A DNA stretch of 64,000 nucleotides from Episyrphus balteatus (taxonomy: Eukaryota; Arthropoda; Insecta; Diptera; Syrphidae), in contig NC_079135.1 of NCBI RefSeq assembly GCF_945859705.1, forward strand, positions 78,376,253 to 78,440,252, read 5' to 3'. Below are positions 22,132 to 34,797 of the stretch, one piece after another. Position 1 is the stretch's first letter, and the number at the start of each line of letters is the position of its first letter. The translations under genes were made by a program, and so were the position numbers. The notes under the pieces were generated by a model. It was not told where the DNA came from. It did no database searches and saw nothing but the letters and a program-made list of their open reading frames with translations.

Positions 22132-24105
22132 ACGAAAAGGTTTGTTTTTTTTTTCGATGAAATTTTATTTTGTTACTTTTTAGATTAGATTTTACTATTC
22201 ATAATATCTACCAAAAAAAAAAAAATATTTCGTTTTTCTATCAATATCACTTTTTATAAAATAAAAATATCCAAAAATGGCCTGTCAAACACTCATTGAA
22301 AGTTTTATTAAAACTGCACTTAGCAAATGCTGTTGACATGACAAATAATTCGAAAATATTATTGAACCATGTCCTTGAAAAACTTCTTTTCATTTAAATA
22401 TCTAATAAATTTTAATAAACAAATGCAACGTGATCTTACGTAAGTTATTTATTTACCTACTGTTTTTTTCCTGAGTGTAAATAAATAAATAACGATTAAT
22501 TTCTATTGCACCATATCAAGTGTAACACGTACCGTCTATCAATTGAAGCCTCTCTGACTCAGTCATTATTTCATTAATAAATGCAATGAATGAGTAAGCA
22601 CAGCTGGACAGCAGTAAGCTATTAGCTCAGAGCACTGCAGCAGCACAGCATAGCAAAAAGTCTTGAGAGGGTAAAGACTGGCGTATTTTGTACATCATAT
22701 GGAGATATTAAATGCGTCGGCGCCTTCGGCTTTTGTGTGAAGTGTTTTCGTGATATGGATACATGTGAGAGGGAAGACCATCATCGTAAATGGAATTTTA
22801 ATTGAAAAATTAAAAGCGAAACAAAGAAAATGTGAATGCGCGCGTTACTAAAAATAGTCCAACTTGCATGCAGGCATACATATTTACATGTATGTTAATG
22901 TCCGCAGATACAAAGTGGTTATTGCCCAGTAAGGCTGAGTTGAAACGCAAAAAAAAAACAAAACAAAAAAACAAGACAAAAAAAAAAACAAAAACAAAAT
23001 GAAACAACAATTCAACAATATAAATTTATAGCTTTCTTGGAATTAATTGTAAACGCCCGACTTGCGGAACGGTTGCGGCGCACGGCGCATATGTATGCAT
23101 ACATATATTTTTTATTGAACTGCATTGTGATGGTTGATCGATTGTTGATTTACATAATTGAGAAACCTGTTGACATAAATTAATTTTTATTTTGTTGTCT
23201 TTCAAGATATTGGTACTTCGTTCTGTTAAATTACTTTTTCATAACAGATTTTCCATATTATTTGTTTTGTAAAAGCTATGAAATTATTTATTCATTAAAA
23301 ATGTTTTAAAATCAAAGGTAATAATACACAACATGTCAACATTTTACTTTAGGATTCGTTTTGTTATTCTTCGTTACTCCCAGGACTTTTTATATCATTA
23401 TATTTTTCTCCGATACACTCTAACTTTTAAAAACTGAAAGCGAAAAACGGAAATTTACGACTTTAGTGCCACAATATTTTCTAAACCAAATGCCTTTTTT
23501 ATGCATTAAATTTTTCAAAGTTATACGGTAGAAAAGTCTATTCTATAAACTAAACATTAATCATGCCTGTCGAATAGTCGAATACTACGGAAGATTTTTC
23601 AACAGACGAGTCTGGATTTTCGTATGGAAGATTTTTCAAGCTATTTACCCACAAAATCTCTACACTTATAGTCAAACGTTCAACAGCTTTTGGTCTTCGT
23701 CTATTGACTCGGTAGTGATCGAAATCTGGACCAACTTAAACTATGGTGAAAAAACAATTATGCATGACTCATGCAACAACATTGCGACGATACTGAAAAG
23801 AAAGGTCAAAAGTGAGGTAGTTCTCATTCCGAAAATTCCAATGATCTCAACCGATATGCCTCTCGATTTGTCTTGTATTCGAAATAAAGTGTTTGTGGCC
23901 TGAATTTAGAAAATGTTTCTCTCACGAGCAATTGTATTTCGAATATTCATTGTTCACCTGTCGACAAAACGCATTCGCTTTGATTGTTCTCGCACCTGAC
24001 AACAGAACAAAAAATTGTCATAGAAGAATGTGTTTTAATGAAGGGAATCGAACCGATCGCAACCTTTAGAGCAAATAGTTTAAAAGAAAGTAGTGCAACA
24101 ATACT
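22132..24105. other. Non-coding stretch with less AT-rich patches
   Basis: Two patches stand out from the AT-rich background: 22560-22780 (CAGC-rich, then GCGTCGGCGCCTTCGG) and 23050-23090 (GGTTGCGGCGCACGGCGC). A perfect 18-bp palindrome, ATATGTATGCATACATAT, lies at 23089-23106. With the TATCGATA cluster just before, this is the most promoter-like part of the window, but no coding exon or splice structure can be supported. Confidence 0.4.
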
Positions 24106-24113
24106 ATGCCAAT

Positions 24114-26745
24114 CAGAGACCAAAAATAACAGTCAACCCTTATTTTCAATCGGTTTCTCTCTGAGAGTTACCATATTACTTAAAATAGTTTCGGTTAAGA
24201 TTTGAGATTTATTTAAAAAAATCAAAAATAAAGGTTATCGGTTGAGATTTATTTTTTATTTTTTTAAATATCTCTCAATGTTTGAGATTTTTGCAAAAAA
24301 ATAAATCAACCTTTAACCGTTTTCGCCGAAAATAAATCAAAAATGGTCAATTCAAAGGAAAATGTCGAATAAGTCAAGAATGTCTTTATATTGCAAAAAT
24401 AAATATGAAAAGGATGTTTTATAAAATGTATTAAATAATGTATGAACTAAATAGACTCTCAAAGTTCTTCAGACCCTAGATTATATCTCTTTTCGTTTAA
24501 AGTAAACTCTAAAGACGAAAATGTGTTTTCCACTGTGATTTGAGTCGCTGGGACGACAAGCACAACCAATGCAATTTCGAATATTCCAGGAGACCGATGC
24601 GATGTTCTAATATCTAGGTCAAAGCGTTCAGCTTCCTGGGCCCTATTTCACCAACTACAAGTAACAAGCACAAATTTGTAACTTGTAGATCACAAGTACA
24701 AATTTGTACAATGGAATTCTGTTTCACAAAGTACAAATAAGTAATTCACAAATTTGTGATTATCGAGAAAAAAAATTACAACTAACTTTTAAAAACCACA
24801 AGTTTGTAGAATTACCGTTTCACCAAATATATTTTTTTCTTGTAAGTAACAAGTTTCTCTCACAAACTTGTAAAGCTCTTTAAAGTCTAACCGGTGACCG
24901 TTGAGTTACTTAACTCGTTGAGTTGAGTTACTTAACGACAGAGGTTAAAACTGGTTTCAAATGAAAACTAAGTTTATATTGAATATGAAAAAATAGGCTT
25001 TCCATTTTTTAAACTTAAGCAACCCTATTTTAAACGAAAAATTATCAAATAACTAATACTGTCATATCTTAGTAGTTAAATCAAATAAGAAAATTTTTTA
25101 AATGCCAAACGAAATTGTAAATATATATTAAGATTTTTGTATTGCTGGATTATTTTTATATTTATTATTTTATGATGACATTCATGGATTTATAGAAGTA
25201 AAACAAAGGGTAAAATAATAAAATTGTAAAGATTGAAGATAATTAATAAAATAATGGAAGGAATGAAGAACTACAAATATGAGAAAAAAAAACAAGCCTC
25301 TTTGATAAAAAGAGAACGAATTTTTACATACTTAAGAGGCAGGTTATAGCGATCAGGAAAATTTTTTAAACAGATATTTTGTGATGTTTTCATTCGATTT
25401 GAAACACAATTGCTTTACCAATTTTTAAAGCATTTGCTTTCCATTACAAATTCAAAAAAAAAAAATATTTATTACAAAGAAAAAATCGCCTTAAAAAAAT
25501 ATTTATTGCAAACAAAAAAATTTGCATTAAAAAAAATGTAATTGCAACTGAAAAATATATAAAAATTTTTTTAATGCAATTTTTTTCTAGGAAATTTTTT
25601 TGCTTGCAATAAATGATTTTTTTTAAATTTCAAATGTATTTTTACAACCTTGAATAATAATAATATATAACTTTTATTAAAATAATAATAATGGCCTTCG
25701 GCGTAAAGCCATTTTAAACACTTTAATCACGCTAAATACGGTTTTTACAAACTTGTAACAAAAATGACATACGTCTTGACTCTTGTAGAAAATTTTCACA
25801 AATAAATAGAAACTTGTAACTTTTTTTTTTTGGTGAAACAGAAACCCACAAGAATCTTGAAAGCTCACAAATTTGTTACTTGTAAAATACAAGTTTCGGT
25901 GAAACAGAAAATGGTTTTTTTCACAAATTTAAAATTGTAGATTACAAGTACAATTTTGTGATCACAAGAAACTGGTGAAACAGAATTTCTCGATTTTTTC
26001 ACAAATATTGTGAAAATTACTTGTAATTACAAATTTGTAAGTTGGTGAAATAGGGCCCTGAAGCGTTTCCGCCCGCCCAAATTCAAACGGCTATATCTCA
26101 AAATTTTGAAAAAAAAAATTAAAAAAAATTGTTGATGCCAAAAGGTAGCATCATTTAGGTACAACTCCCATCCCTGTAGGTGCACGCGTTCTCAAACCGG
26201 AAGAATTTAAAGGTAAAAAAAAAGTTAAGCCCGATTCTGAAAAAATAGGCATGATATGGCGGTTTAGATTTTTTAAAAATCTGACAATGTGCAAAGCGTG
26301 GCCCATGACACAAGCTATCATCACTCCCAAAAATTTCTCTCAAGCGGTTTAGCTTCCAGGAGCGTTCAAAGATTCGGGGATTTTTGGAAAAAAAAAATTA
26401 CCCCAACTTTCAAACGCGATTTTCTCGGAATTTTGAAAAAAAAAAATCCCAAACCCGATTATGCTACTATCGGGTAACTGAGAATATAAGCTTTCAATAT
26501 GGCACCACTCCCATGTCTCTAGGAATTGATAAATTTGCAGATGAGATTTATTTTTTTCTCTCAGCGATAAATCTCACTGGTTGACCGAAACATAAAAAAA
26601 TACAAAATAAAGGTTTCTCTCAGAGCTTGACCGAAATTTTTATTTTTTAAAAATATAGGTTATTTTTTGAACTTTATTGAAAATGGCGACAAATAAGAGT
26701 TATTAAGGAACCTTTCAAAAGGTTGAGATTTATTTCTGATCTCTG
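24114..26745. mobile_element. hAT-like element with 8-bp target duplication, non-autonomous
   Basis: The ends are CAGAGACCA on the left and, on the reverse complement of the right, CAGAGATCA, each followed by an AAATAA..CAACC stretch. CAGAG fits the hAT terminal pattern YARNG. The flanks are ATGCCAAT (24106-24113) and ATGACAAT (26746-26753), an 8-bp duplication with one mismatch, as expected for hAT. Inside, TTGAGATTTATTT-type words recur near both ends. No transposase reading frame survives. A second TIR element occupies 24636-26060. The stretch after it (26065-26510) contains two diverged copies of an ACTCCCAT..TCTCTAGG-type segment. Confidence 0.65.
24636..26060. mobile_element. Nested TIR element with GGGCCCTATTTCACCAA ends
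   Basis: The left end GGGCCCTATTTCACCAACT (from 24638) and the right end, read in reverse complement, GGGCCCTATTTCACCAACTT (to 26058), are near-identical. Outer bases (CTGGG left, CAGGG right) may fit a hAT-type start. Both subterminal regions repeat the theme ATTCTGTTTCAC / GTTTCACC and ACAAATTTGT at roughly 50-100-bp spacing, as if the end had been copied inwards several times. The middle is AT-rich without a transposase. Lying wholly within the element at 24114-26745, it either inserted there later or is part of that element's interior. No clean target duplication separates the two options. Confidence 0.65.
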
Positions 26746-27712
26746 ATGACAATAATGAATTAATAGATGTAATTGCAATAGTATGTGAGGGTGTGACCAA
26801 AAATGTTATTGAAAAGTGGCATTAATGCGATAAGATTTGCAAATTCGGCATTTCACGTTTTGCAAAATTAGAAATATGTTTTTGTTTAGTTTTTGTAGTA
26901 TTAACGAGAACCTTATACAGGGTGTCACAAAAGTCAACGTCGAAACGAAAACGGTAGATAGGGTAGGTGGTGACTGTTATCAGAAAAATAACACAAAAAA
27001 TCGCAGCCATATATTTTGGAAGTTATTCGAAAAAAAAAAATCGAAAAAATGGTCACCCTGTGACAGTCTTTCATGTGCCACGACTACAAATCTTAAGTTT
27101 TCTCTTGTTCTTTCTTTTGTTACGGATCCTTGAATAACCCTGCTAACATTCAAAAAGTTAGTTTAAAAGCAAATATCACTGTACGAAAGTACGTAAAGGG
27201 TACTAAAAGTAATGAAGCACATTACGTACGTGGCAATTCCACAAATTAAATGACATGCAAACTGATGAAACTGGTGCATACAAAAACTACTATACAATTG
27301 GTCTTATGACCTGATAAAATCACTATAAATTATTTCTCGAAACAAAAAGGTTGTGTTTTATTATTAACAGAAGTTGGAAATTTAATTTTACATTTAATCT
27401 TTTTTTTGCTTTTTTTTTAATAAAAAAAACTAGACCTTATTCAATCACTTTTTTGCCCAACCAAGTACTCAAAAATTTTACATAACCCTAATTCAATGAA
27501 CCGTAGTGTAAACAAATTTCACTACCTCAAAAAAAGGTGTGTTCAATTTTCTTTTCAAAGTGGTGTAACACTGTTGAAAAATGGTTTTCTTTAGAAATCC
27601 GCCTTTTTTTATTAGGTAATTTGTCTAAATTATGTAATGTTTTTACCCTTTCAGAACTGAATTTGTATTTTTAGAAGTAGTAAAGTGCTGATTTCTTAAA
27701 ATATAAATAATA
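26746..27712. other. Non-coding stretch with a possible 143-bp MITE
   Basis: CAGGGTGTCAC at 26918 and GGTCACCCTG ending at 27060 form a short imperfect inverted repeat. CAGGGTG-type ends are common among insect MITEs as I recall, but the flanks do not show a shared 8-bp duplication. The rest is AT-rich with no coding signal. Confidence 0.35.
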
Positions 27713-29206
27713 CAGTAAAATAAGGAGAAAAAAGGGGTAAATCTCGGAATGAATGTTAGTAGAAATTTTTTTTGCTCAATATCTTCCTTTTGCCATTCTA
27801 TAACATATCTCAAAAGTCTAGAAAAATCTCATGTCCGCTTGTCGCGATTTCAAGGTCAAATCGCGAAATGGAGATTTTCAAAATTAGCAAAAATAGGCTA
27901 TGGTATTATATACACATATGATACATGATTTCAAGGCATTTTTTAATGCTGATTCCAAAAAATATAAAATAAAGACAATCTGACTTCTCTGGAAAAAGTT
28001 ATACCTGTTTTTCATCTGTCACCTCATATTATTATAACAGTTGCAAACTTACTGCCGAAAAACCCTTAAAAGTTATGATAGATGAACCAAATTTTGCATG
28101 AAGATTTTAGAATCCATCATTATTAAAAATCAAAACAATCCATTACGAAAAATATATATACCTACGAAATAATGGTATTTTTTGATGGAGGGGCAAATTT
28201 TAGGATATGCACTAAAGAAGATTCTTGTTCATCTTAGGAATAAGTGCTAATAGGCTAATTTTTTCCTTTTAATCTTTGTTTGGATATTCTTTAACTACCC
28301 TCAAAAATCTAAAAAAATCTCATGTCCGCAAGTCCTAATTTTCTTGGTTTGAAGATAAGTTGCAGATTTAAAAAAATTGAAAAACTACACTTCAGATATT
28401 TGTGTCAGATCAACATGAATAAGGTGCATTACTTTTCAGGGATGGTCAGGTTGACTTGTTTGTGAGTTTTGTTGGAATAAGTGTTAAAAAATACCTTTAA
28501 ATCATGTCGCTTATGTTGGTATACATATAAAAATTTAAACTTTTCTTATTAATTTTTTAAAATCTGCACCTTATTTTCAAACCAAGAAAATTAGGACTTG
28601 CGGACATGAGATTTTTTTAGATTTTTGAGGGTAGTTAAAGAATATCCAAACAGAGATTAAAATGAAAAAATTAGCCTATTATCACTTTTTCCTAAGATGA
28701 ACAAGAATCTTCTTTAGTGCATATCCCAAAATTTGCCGCTCCATCAAAAAATACCATTATTTCTTAGGTATATATATTTTTTGTAATGGATTGTTTTGAT
28801 TTTTAATAATGATGGATTCTAAAATCTTCATGCTAAATTTGGTTCATCTACCATAACTTTTAAGGGTTTTTCGGCAGTAAGTTTGCAACTGTTATAATAA
28901 TATGAGTTGACAGATGAAAAACAGGTATAACTTTTTCCAGAGACGTCAGATTGTCTTGATTTTAGATTTTTTGGAATCAGCATTAAAAAATACCTTGAAA
29001 TCATGTATCATATGTGTATATAATACCATAGCCTATTTTTGCTAATTTTGAAAATCTCCATTTCGCGATTTGACCTTGAAATCGCGACAAGCGCACATGA
29101 GATTTTTCTAGACTTTTGAGATATGTTATAGAATGGCAAAAGGAAGATATTGAGCAAAAAAAATTTCTACTAACATTCATTCCGAGGTTAAACCCTTATT
29201 TGACTG
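27713..29206. mobile_element. 1.5-kb foldback element, arms about 660 bp
   Basis: The left arm (27713 to about 28380) and right arm (about 28549-29206) are reverse complements over nearly their whole length, with scattered differences, around a 168-bp loop. The ends read CAGTAAAATAAGG and, reversed, CAGTCAAATAAGG. Each arm contains two diverged copies of a module that includes CTCAAAARTCTAGAAAAA and ATCTCATGTCCGC (left arm near 27810 and 28310). The loop holds a third relative (GTGTTAAAAAATACCTTTAA against GCATTAAAAAATACCTTGAA in the arm). No protein is encoded and no target duplication is visible. Confidence 0.85.
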
Positions 29207-30936
29207 GATTAAAAACAAGCTTAGATAATACTCTAGAGGTAATAAGTGGAAAACTACGTTTTAGCGTGGATTTATGAATGAAAATCACAGAAAAACCTAT
29301 CATTTTGGTCTTTTGACCAGAAATAGCGACCGTAAAATACTGCGTGTCCAGAGCAGGTTTATTTCGCTCATTTGTCTAATTTGTCCGCTGGTTAATTGGT
29401 ATATTACGTTGTATAAAATCGAATATGGCACCCTCAAAAAATGTCAAGGAAAAAATCGTGACAGGTGACGAAACATAAATCTATTTGTAAATTGATTAAA
29501 AAAAAAAACGTTTAAACATTTTTTAAAACCTACCTTAAATATTTTGTGTGATGTGTGATCGTTGGTTGCTGACATATCAATGGTAAATGTAAAAAAAAAA
29601 AAAATATTTTCCATTCAAAATTTGATTTCTGAATGAGAAGAGGTCAAATCGACGACGACGTCAAAATTATATTCATCAATCAAGGTCTTTCAAAAAGTTT
29701 CAAAATTTTTTTTTTAACTTTACAAAGTTATTTCAAATTGCTCGATGCACATCACTTTTTGTAAGCTTCAATTTGTTCTATCAAGCAATCAAATACCACC
29801 ATTATTAACAAAAATACGGCTGTTTTTGAAAAATCCTTTAAAAATTCTGAATTTTTATTTTCACACTTTGATTTATCCCAATAAGAAAATAAGTTTTATT
29901 CATATTTTTTATTCAAGATAGCATAAAACTTAGATCACTCAAGTTACAAAAAAATGTATAACATACATACAAAAACCCATTCATGCATTTTATTTAATGA
30001 TATTTAACCCTATTAAAAAAAATGTGCTACCATTCTTCAATAATTAAAACTCAATATCAAAAGAATTTTTCAATAAAATGAATTCCTATTAATACCAAAT
30101 AAAAGAAGAGAGAACTATCCAATAAACTTGCCTTTAAGTTGTTTCACATCTCACCGCACAAACGAAAAAAATTCCAACTCCAAACGCTCGCTATACAAAA
30201 TTTAGATCCAACATCAGAAAAAGTGAGAAAAGCAATAAAATGCTTAGTCTGATGCACGCCACACATTTTCCAAAACATACTTCCTCTCTAACCTCCCACA
30301 TAACAACACAAAAATACTCCCCCCACCCCCATTAAAATAGTTTTAAAATTAAGTTATATATATATATTTATATCAAAGCATTTGAAAATGCAACGGTTGC
30401 ATTGGAAACTAATCCGGGAAGTAAAATGTATATAAAATACCTGATCAAGTAAAGAAATAGAAAGAAAGACTGAGAAAAAGAGACGGAAAGAGGGGACCAA
30501 GTAAGACTCTATAATAGAAACCAAAGAACATGCATCTGTGGCAATTTCGATTGCCATAAAATCTGCGCTACTTTATCCCATTGTCACAGCCACAGCACAG
30601 AACACAATAAAATTGGATTCGCTTGAAACTACGCTATGTGAAGCAGAACGTCAATAAATTGACACCCAAGGAGAACAAATCTTGTTGTATAGTCTTGTTA
30701 CAAGAAGAAATCCCAAATCCCAAAACCCAATCCCAATCTCCCCATCATCATCACAGAGAGACACCATGCTGAGCTAGCTCCTCGTATAGCTGCTACAAAA
30801 GCTTTTTGTACTATACCTATAGAAGCCCTTAACAGGAAATTCGTTTGATCAAACGGATAAGATATACTTTGCGCTGCATTGAGAAACAATTTCCAACTGT
30901 TTCCAAATAATTTGGAATTATTTTTCAAGAATTAAC
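29207..30936. other. Non-coding stretch with a fragment of the 13.6-kb hairpin family
   Basis: GTCCGCTGGTTA followed by ATTGGTATATTAC near 29380-29415 matches the right end of the hairpin at 13601-13801. From about 30100 the DNA is poorer in repeats and somewhat richer in GC. No exon can be supported. Confidence 0.5.
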
Positions 30937-31498
30937 AGCACGTGCTAGAGAGGATAGGTACACTTAACATTTCCTGAGAATTATCACCATAAAATGCGAG
31001 GAACGTGCAGGAGGCGGTGTGTATTTATTGTTTAAAATAACAAAAAAAAAAACAACAACAACAAAAGTGTGGCGTCAGTCAGTGCGTTTTCATTATTCTT
31101 GGTAATATAGTCGTGGTGGTGGTTATGGCGGTGGTGGTGGTGGTGGTAAAGGTGACAAGCGGGCGGATTGGTGTTAAACCTTATAGCACGTGCTAAATAA
31201 CTTCCACTCCAAGGTATCCAATTTTCAAACACCCGTAGCGCAGGAAATGAATAATTGATGCAACTCCTTCCGTCAACATTTTTGTGTCACTGCGTCTGTG
31301 GACAATAAAGAGTGTACGGTGCAATGTGGTTTTATACGCAATGTAATCCTGCACTTAATGTCTAGGGTTACCTTTTGAAATTTATTTTTTTTCACAAAAA
31401 AAAAAAGCAAAAAGGGTTGTCGTAGAAAAAACGGTCAGCTGTAGAGACAAGTTTACTGTCAGAAGTCTGTTACAAAAGAATACAAAAACCACGTGCTA
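30937..31498. promoter_or_regulatory. Three CACGTGCTA E-box sites in 560 bp
   Basis: CACGTG is found at 30939-30944, 31187-31192 and 31490-31495, each followed by CTA. The first sits in the palindrome AGCACGTGCT and the second in TAGCACGTGCTA. CACGTG is the E-box bound by bHLH proteins such as Myc/Max and Clock/Cycle. The shared 9-bp extension and the repeat-poor surroundings suggest an enhancer or promoter. That is inference, since no transcript start is visible. Confidence 0.4.
31112..31147. repeat. GGT/GGC trinucleotide tract
   Basis: GTGGTGGTGG with a TTATGGC interruption, then GGTGGTGGTGGTGG. It is a simple repeat within the E-box region. Confidence 0.85.
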
Positions 31499-32456
31499 GT
31501 AATTGTGCTACAACTTTTGAATATTAAAATGGACAAGTGCATAGGTATCTCTACTCTTTTTTTTTATGAGCTTATGACTCATAATTTTCAAAAGAAAAAA
31601 AAAAAAGTTAATTTGGACAGTTAAATGTCCTCTAGGTAACCCTGACTTGCATTTTGCTGTGTGTGCAGCATATTATAATAAAGACAACACACTGCTTTAC
31701 GACATAGCGGATGTCATTATAAGACTTGAATTGCGAGTGTGTACGTGTTTTCCTTTAAGAGAACATGGGAATGGTGGAAAATGGTTTCCGAATAACAAAA
31801 AAGCTTCAAATTAATGTGATACTTTTCGTATTTGTTCTGTAAATTGCATTGCAATTGCAGATGGTTTTTTGGAAATGAGATAACAAATAACGTGTTTATT
31901 CTTAATTGTTCTTTGTTTCAAGGCTGCACTCTGTACTTTCCTACATATACTTTAATTGTGCTGGTAATTAATAAAAGTGGACTAAGTCACATCTTCTGTT
32001 TTTTTTTTTTAATGTTCTGTTTGAAATTAAATTAATTTAATTGTTACATTTTAAATTCCAGGTTTAGAACTTAATGCACTGACTGTTTTAAATAAACTGC
32101 CATTAAAACTGAATCTTTAGTTAATGTCATTTATGCACACTAACAACTGTTATTCAAAATGGAAGAAATTCAAGTTTATTCTGATGTACGTGTTAAAACC
32201 ACACAGAGAAAAATAAGACACTTAGAATTAAGATGATTATCTTCTTAAATATATCTTCTTAAAATAATAACATTTCTTATAAAAATAAATGGATTCAGTT
32301 AAAATTAAAGTGAACTTCATTTCATTTTAATAAGAATTTTTTTCTTTAAAAAAAAAATTAAGAGCCGGGTGTATCTGCTAAGAATAAAGTGATTTCTCAT
32401 AAAAAGTATGTGCAATCTTATTAATAAAAAAATTATTAAACAAAATTAAAATCATT
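31499..32456. other. Non-coding stretch, no feature recognised
   Basis: AT-rich DNA without a coding or element signature. TTAAGAA-type words recur near 32220-32400, just left of the foldback. Confidence 0.55.
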
Positions 32457-32459
32457 ATA

Positions 32460-33929
32460 TAGTAGATTAGGTAACTAAAGCTCAAAAAATGGCAATATTA
32501 GGGAACCCGGCCGAACAGCTTAGATTTTGATGATCTTTTTTTTCAAACGTAGGTAATTAAAAATACTTAAAAGTCTATAGATTAAAAATTGCCGGTGTTG
32601 CCGTTTTGATTTTTTAAATTAAATTGAAGATTTTTGTGAACAAAAAATATTTTTTTTTCAAAAATTTTGTTTGAATTTCATAAATTAATTGATGCCAAAA
32701 GATTGTCTAGGAAATTAAAGGAAAAAAATATACAGGAGTGAGGGACAATCTTTCATCGTTCAAGCGATAGATGCAATTTTTTTATTAATTGACTTCAAAC
32801 ACAAAAAAAATATTTGAACACAACGGCAACCTACAATATTTAAATATACATTTTTAAAAAGTTAAAAGCTTAGTTATATTTGTAAAATTAAAATTAAGTT
32901 GATTGAATGGAGGGCTTTTGAAAGAATGGTAATTGAACTCAGATTTTTGAAAAAAAAAAATTATTGACAAAATTTTAACATGTCGTTTTTTAAATTTTTT
33001 TCGTATTATAAAATGCATTTATTTTCAAATTTTTTTTGCCACATTTATTATGATTTGAAATTATAAAAGGAAATGTCAAAATGTATTACGGTTTATAAAA
33101 AAAAAATTAAAAAGTATTTAATTTTCGAAGAAATTTTTGTTAAAAGAAGTTTTGAAAAAAAATTAACTTCAACATTTAAATACTAAGTTATTTTGTAGCA
33201 AAAGTTTAAAGCTCTTATTTGCCAAAGTCATTGAGAAATTCAATTATTTCAATGCAAAAATTCAGTTTTTATCAAGAAAATTCGATGAAATTGAAGTAAT
33301 TTTTATATTTTATTTCAAAACTGTAATATATATATTACCTTTTCCTCTTCGGAATTCAACTGATAATATTGATGGCCAAAAAAAAATTTTCTAAATAAAT
33401 TCATATTTTACTACGAAAAAGTTAAAAAAAAAGCCATTTAAAATTTTTTAATAACTTTTTTTTTCCAAAATTTTGAGTTGAGTTCTTTCAAAAACTCTTC
33501 ATTAAATTTAGTGGATTTAAATTTTCCAGATAGAAATGAGATTCTGGATTTTTAAAAATGTGTCTGTAAATGTTGTAGGTGTTGCCGTTTTGTTAAAAAT
33601 ATTTTTTTTGTGTTTGAAGTCAGTTTGTGAGAAAATTGCATTCATCGCTTAAACGATGGAAGATTGTCCCTTACTCCTTTATATTTTTTTCCTTAAATTA
33701 CCTAGAGAATCTTTTGCTATCATTTGTTTAATGAAATTTAAGCAAAAAAATGGTTTTGTTCAAAAAAAATTTAATTTTAATTTTAAAAAACAATACGGCA
33801 ACATCGGCAATTTTTAATCTATAGCCTTTTAAGTATTTTTAATTACCTACGCTTGAAAAAAAAAAAAAATCGTCAAAATCAGAGCTGTTCGGCCGGGTTC
33901 CCTAATAATTTGCTTTACTTACTCTACTA
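32460..33929. mobile_element. 1.47-kb foldback element, complete copy (family A)
   Basis: The ends are TAGTAGATTAG and, reversed, TAGTAGAGTAA. ATA flanks both sides (32457-32459 and 33930-33932), a possible 3-bp target duplication. The arms, roughly 32460-32970 and 33440-33929, share AGGGAACCCGGCCGAACAGC, TCTATAGATTAAAAATTGCC, GTTGCCGT and AGGGACAATCTT in mirrored order. They have diverged noticeably, so this is an older copy. The AT-rich middle has no convincing protein. A second copy, truncated on the left, lies at 43287-45877. Confidence 0.85.
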
Positions 33930-34655
33930 ATAACCTTAATTTAAAAAGATACTTTTTTTTTGGCACCGTGAAAAAGATTTGTCCGCTTATATTAACACGC
34001 CAGACTTCTGGGCAAAAAACCATACAGAAATCCGCTTAATTAAATACAGATTTTATATTAGTGTAGAAACCGCCAAGTTTCCTCACTGATGTTGTTCTCA
34101 GAAATTTGTATTATCTGCCAAAAAATTTTACTATACGACATTTATAAAATTCTCTTCGTCGTAACGGAAAAAACGTCCATAAAAAAATTTGGACGTTGTT
34201 TAGTTTGCTCCTGTGGAAAATTTCAGCTACTTTTGATGAGTAGTTTCTAAGCCATGAGGCTTCAAAAATCACAAAACCGGAACTGACTGACTCACTCACT
34301 GACCGATCATCAAAATTATGAGGAACTTCCCGTTATCGTAGAAACCGAAAATTTGAAATTTTCCATTCAGGGGGCTTTTTCGCTGAACTTTCATCAAATA
34401 TTATACAGAGCTCTGATTATTCTGATTATTGTAGAATCTTGAAACTTGATAGAATGTCGGAACTGGTAGTTTAGTAAAAGGAAAAATTCAACACTTAATG
34501 ATACTAAATACAATCACAAAACTGTCAAAAAAAAGATTAACCAAAAAGGTAACCATAGACTTTATAGATACAACGGGAAGATATCGATATGAGAATTTCA
34601 AAGAGAAATCTTTTATAAATTTTCAGTTTAATAATAATTTTTATCAAAAAAGAAA
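33930..34655. other. Non-coding stretch with repeat-like sequence
   Basis: The stretch around 34060-34400 (CTGACTGACTCACTCACTGACC then a TTCCCGTTATCGTAGAAACC word) looks like an old dispersed insect repeat. I cannot define its ends. Confidence 0.4.
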
Positions 34656-34797
34656 ACCGACTTCCATGGATCAAAACTGTGTTTTATGGTTTTTCTAAAA
34701 TTTTCAAAATTGGACCACTCAAGGCAAAGTTATGAGGTAGCAAACATAAAAAAAAAATACAGACGAATTGAATACCTCCTCCTTTTTGGAAGTCGGT
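34656..34797. mobile_element. Short TIR element with ACCGACTTCCA ends
   Basis: ACCGACTTCCA at 34656-34666 and its reverse complement TGGAAGTCGGT ending at 34797 enclose 142 bp. Next to the right end is CCTCCTCCTTTTTGGAAG, a motif I recall as common in insect repeats. It is too short to code for anything. It could be a MITE or the remnant of a larger repeat. Confidence 0.6.
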
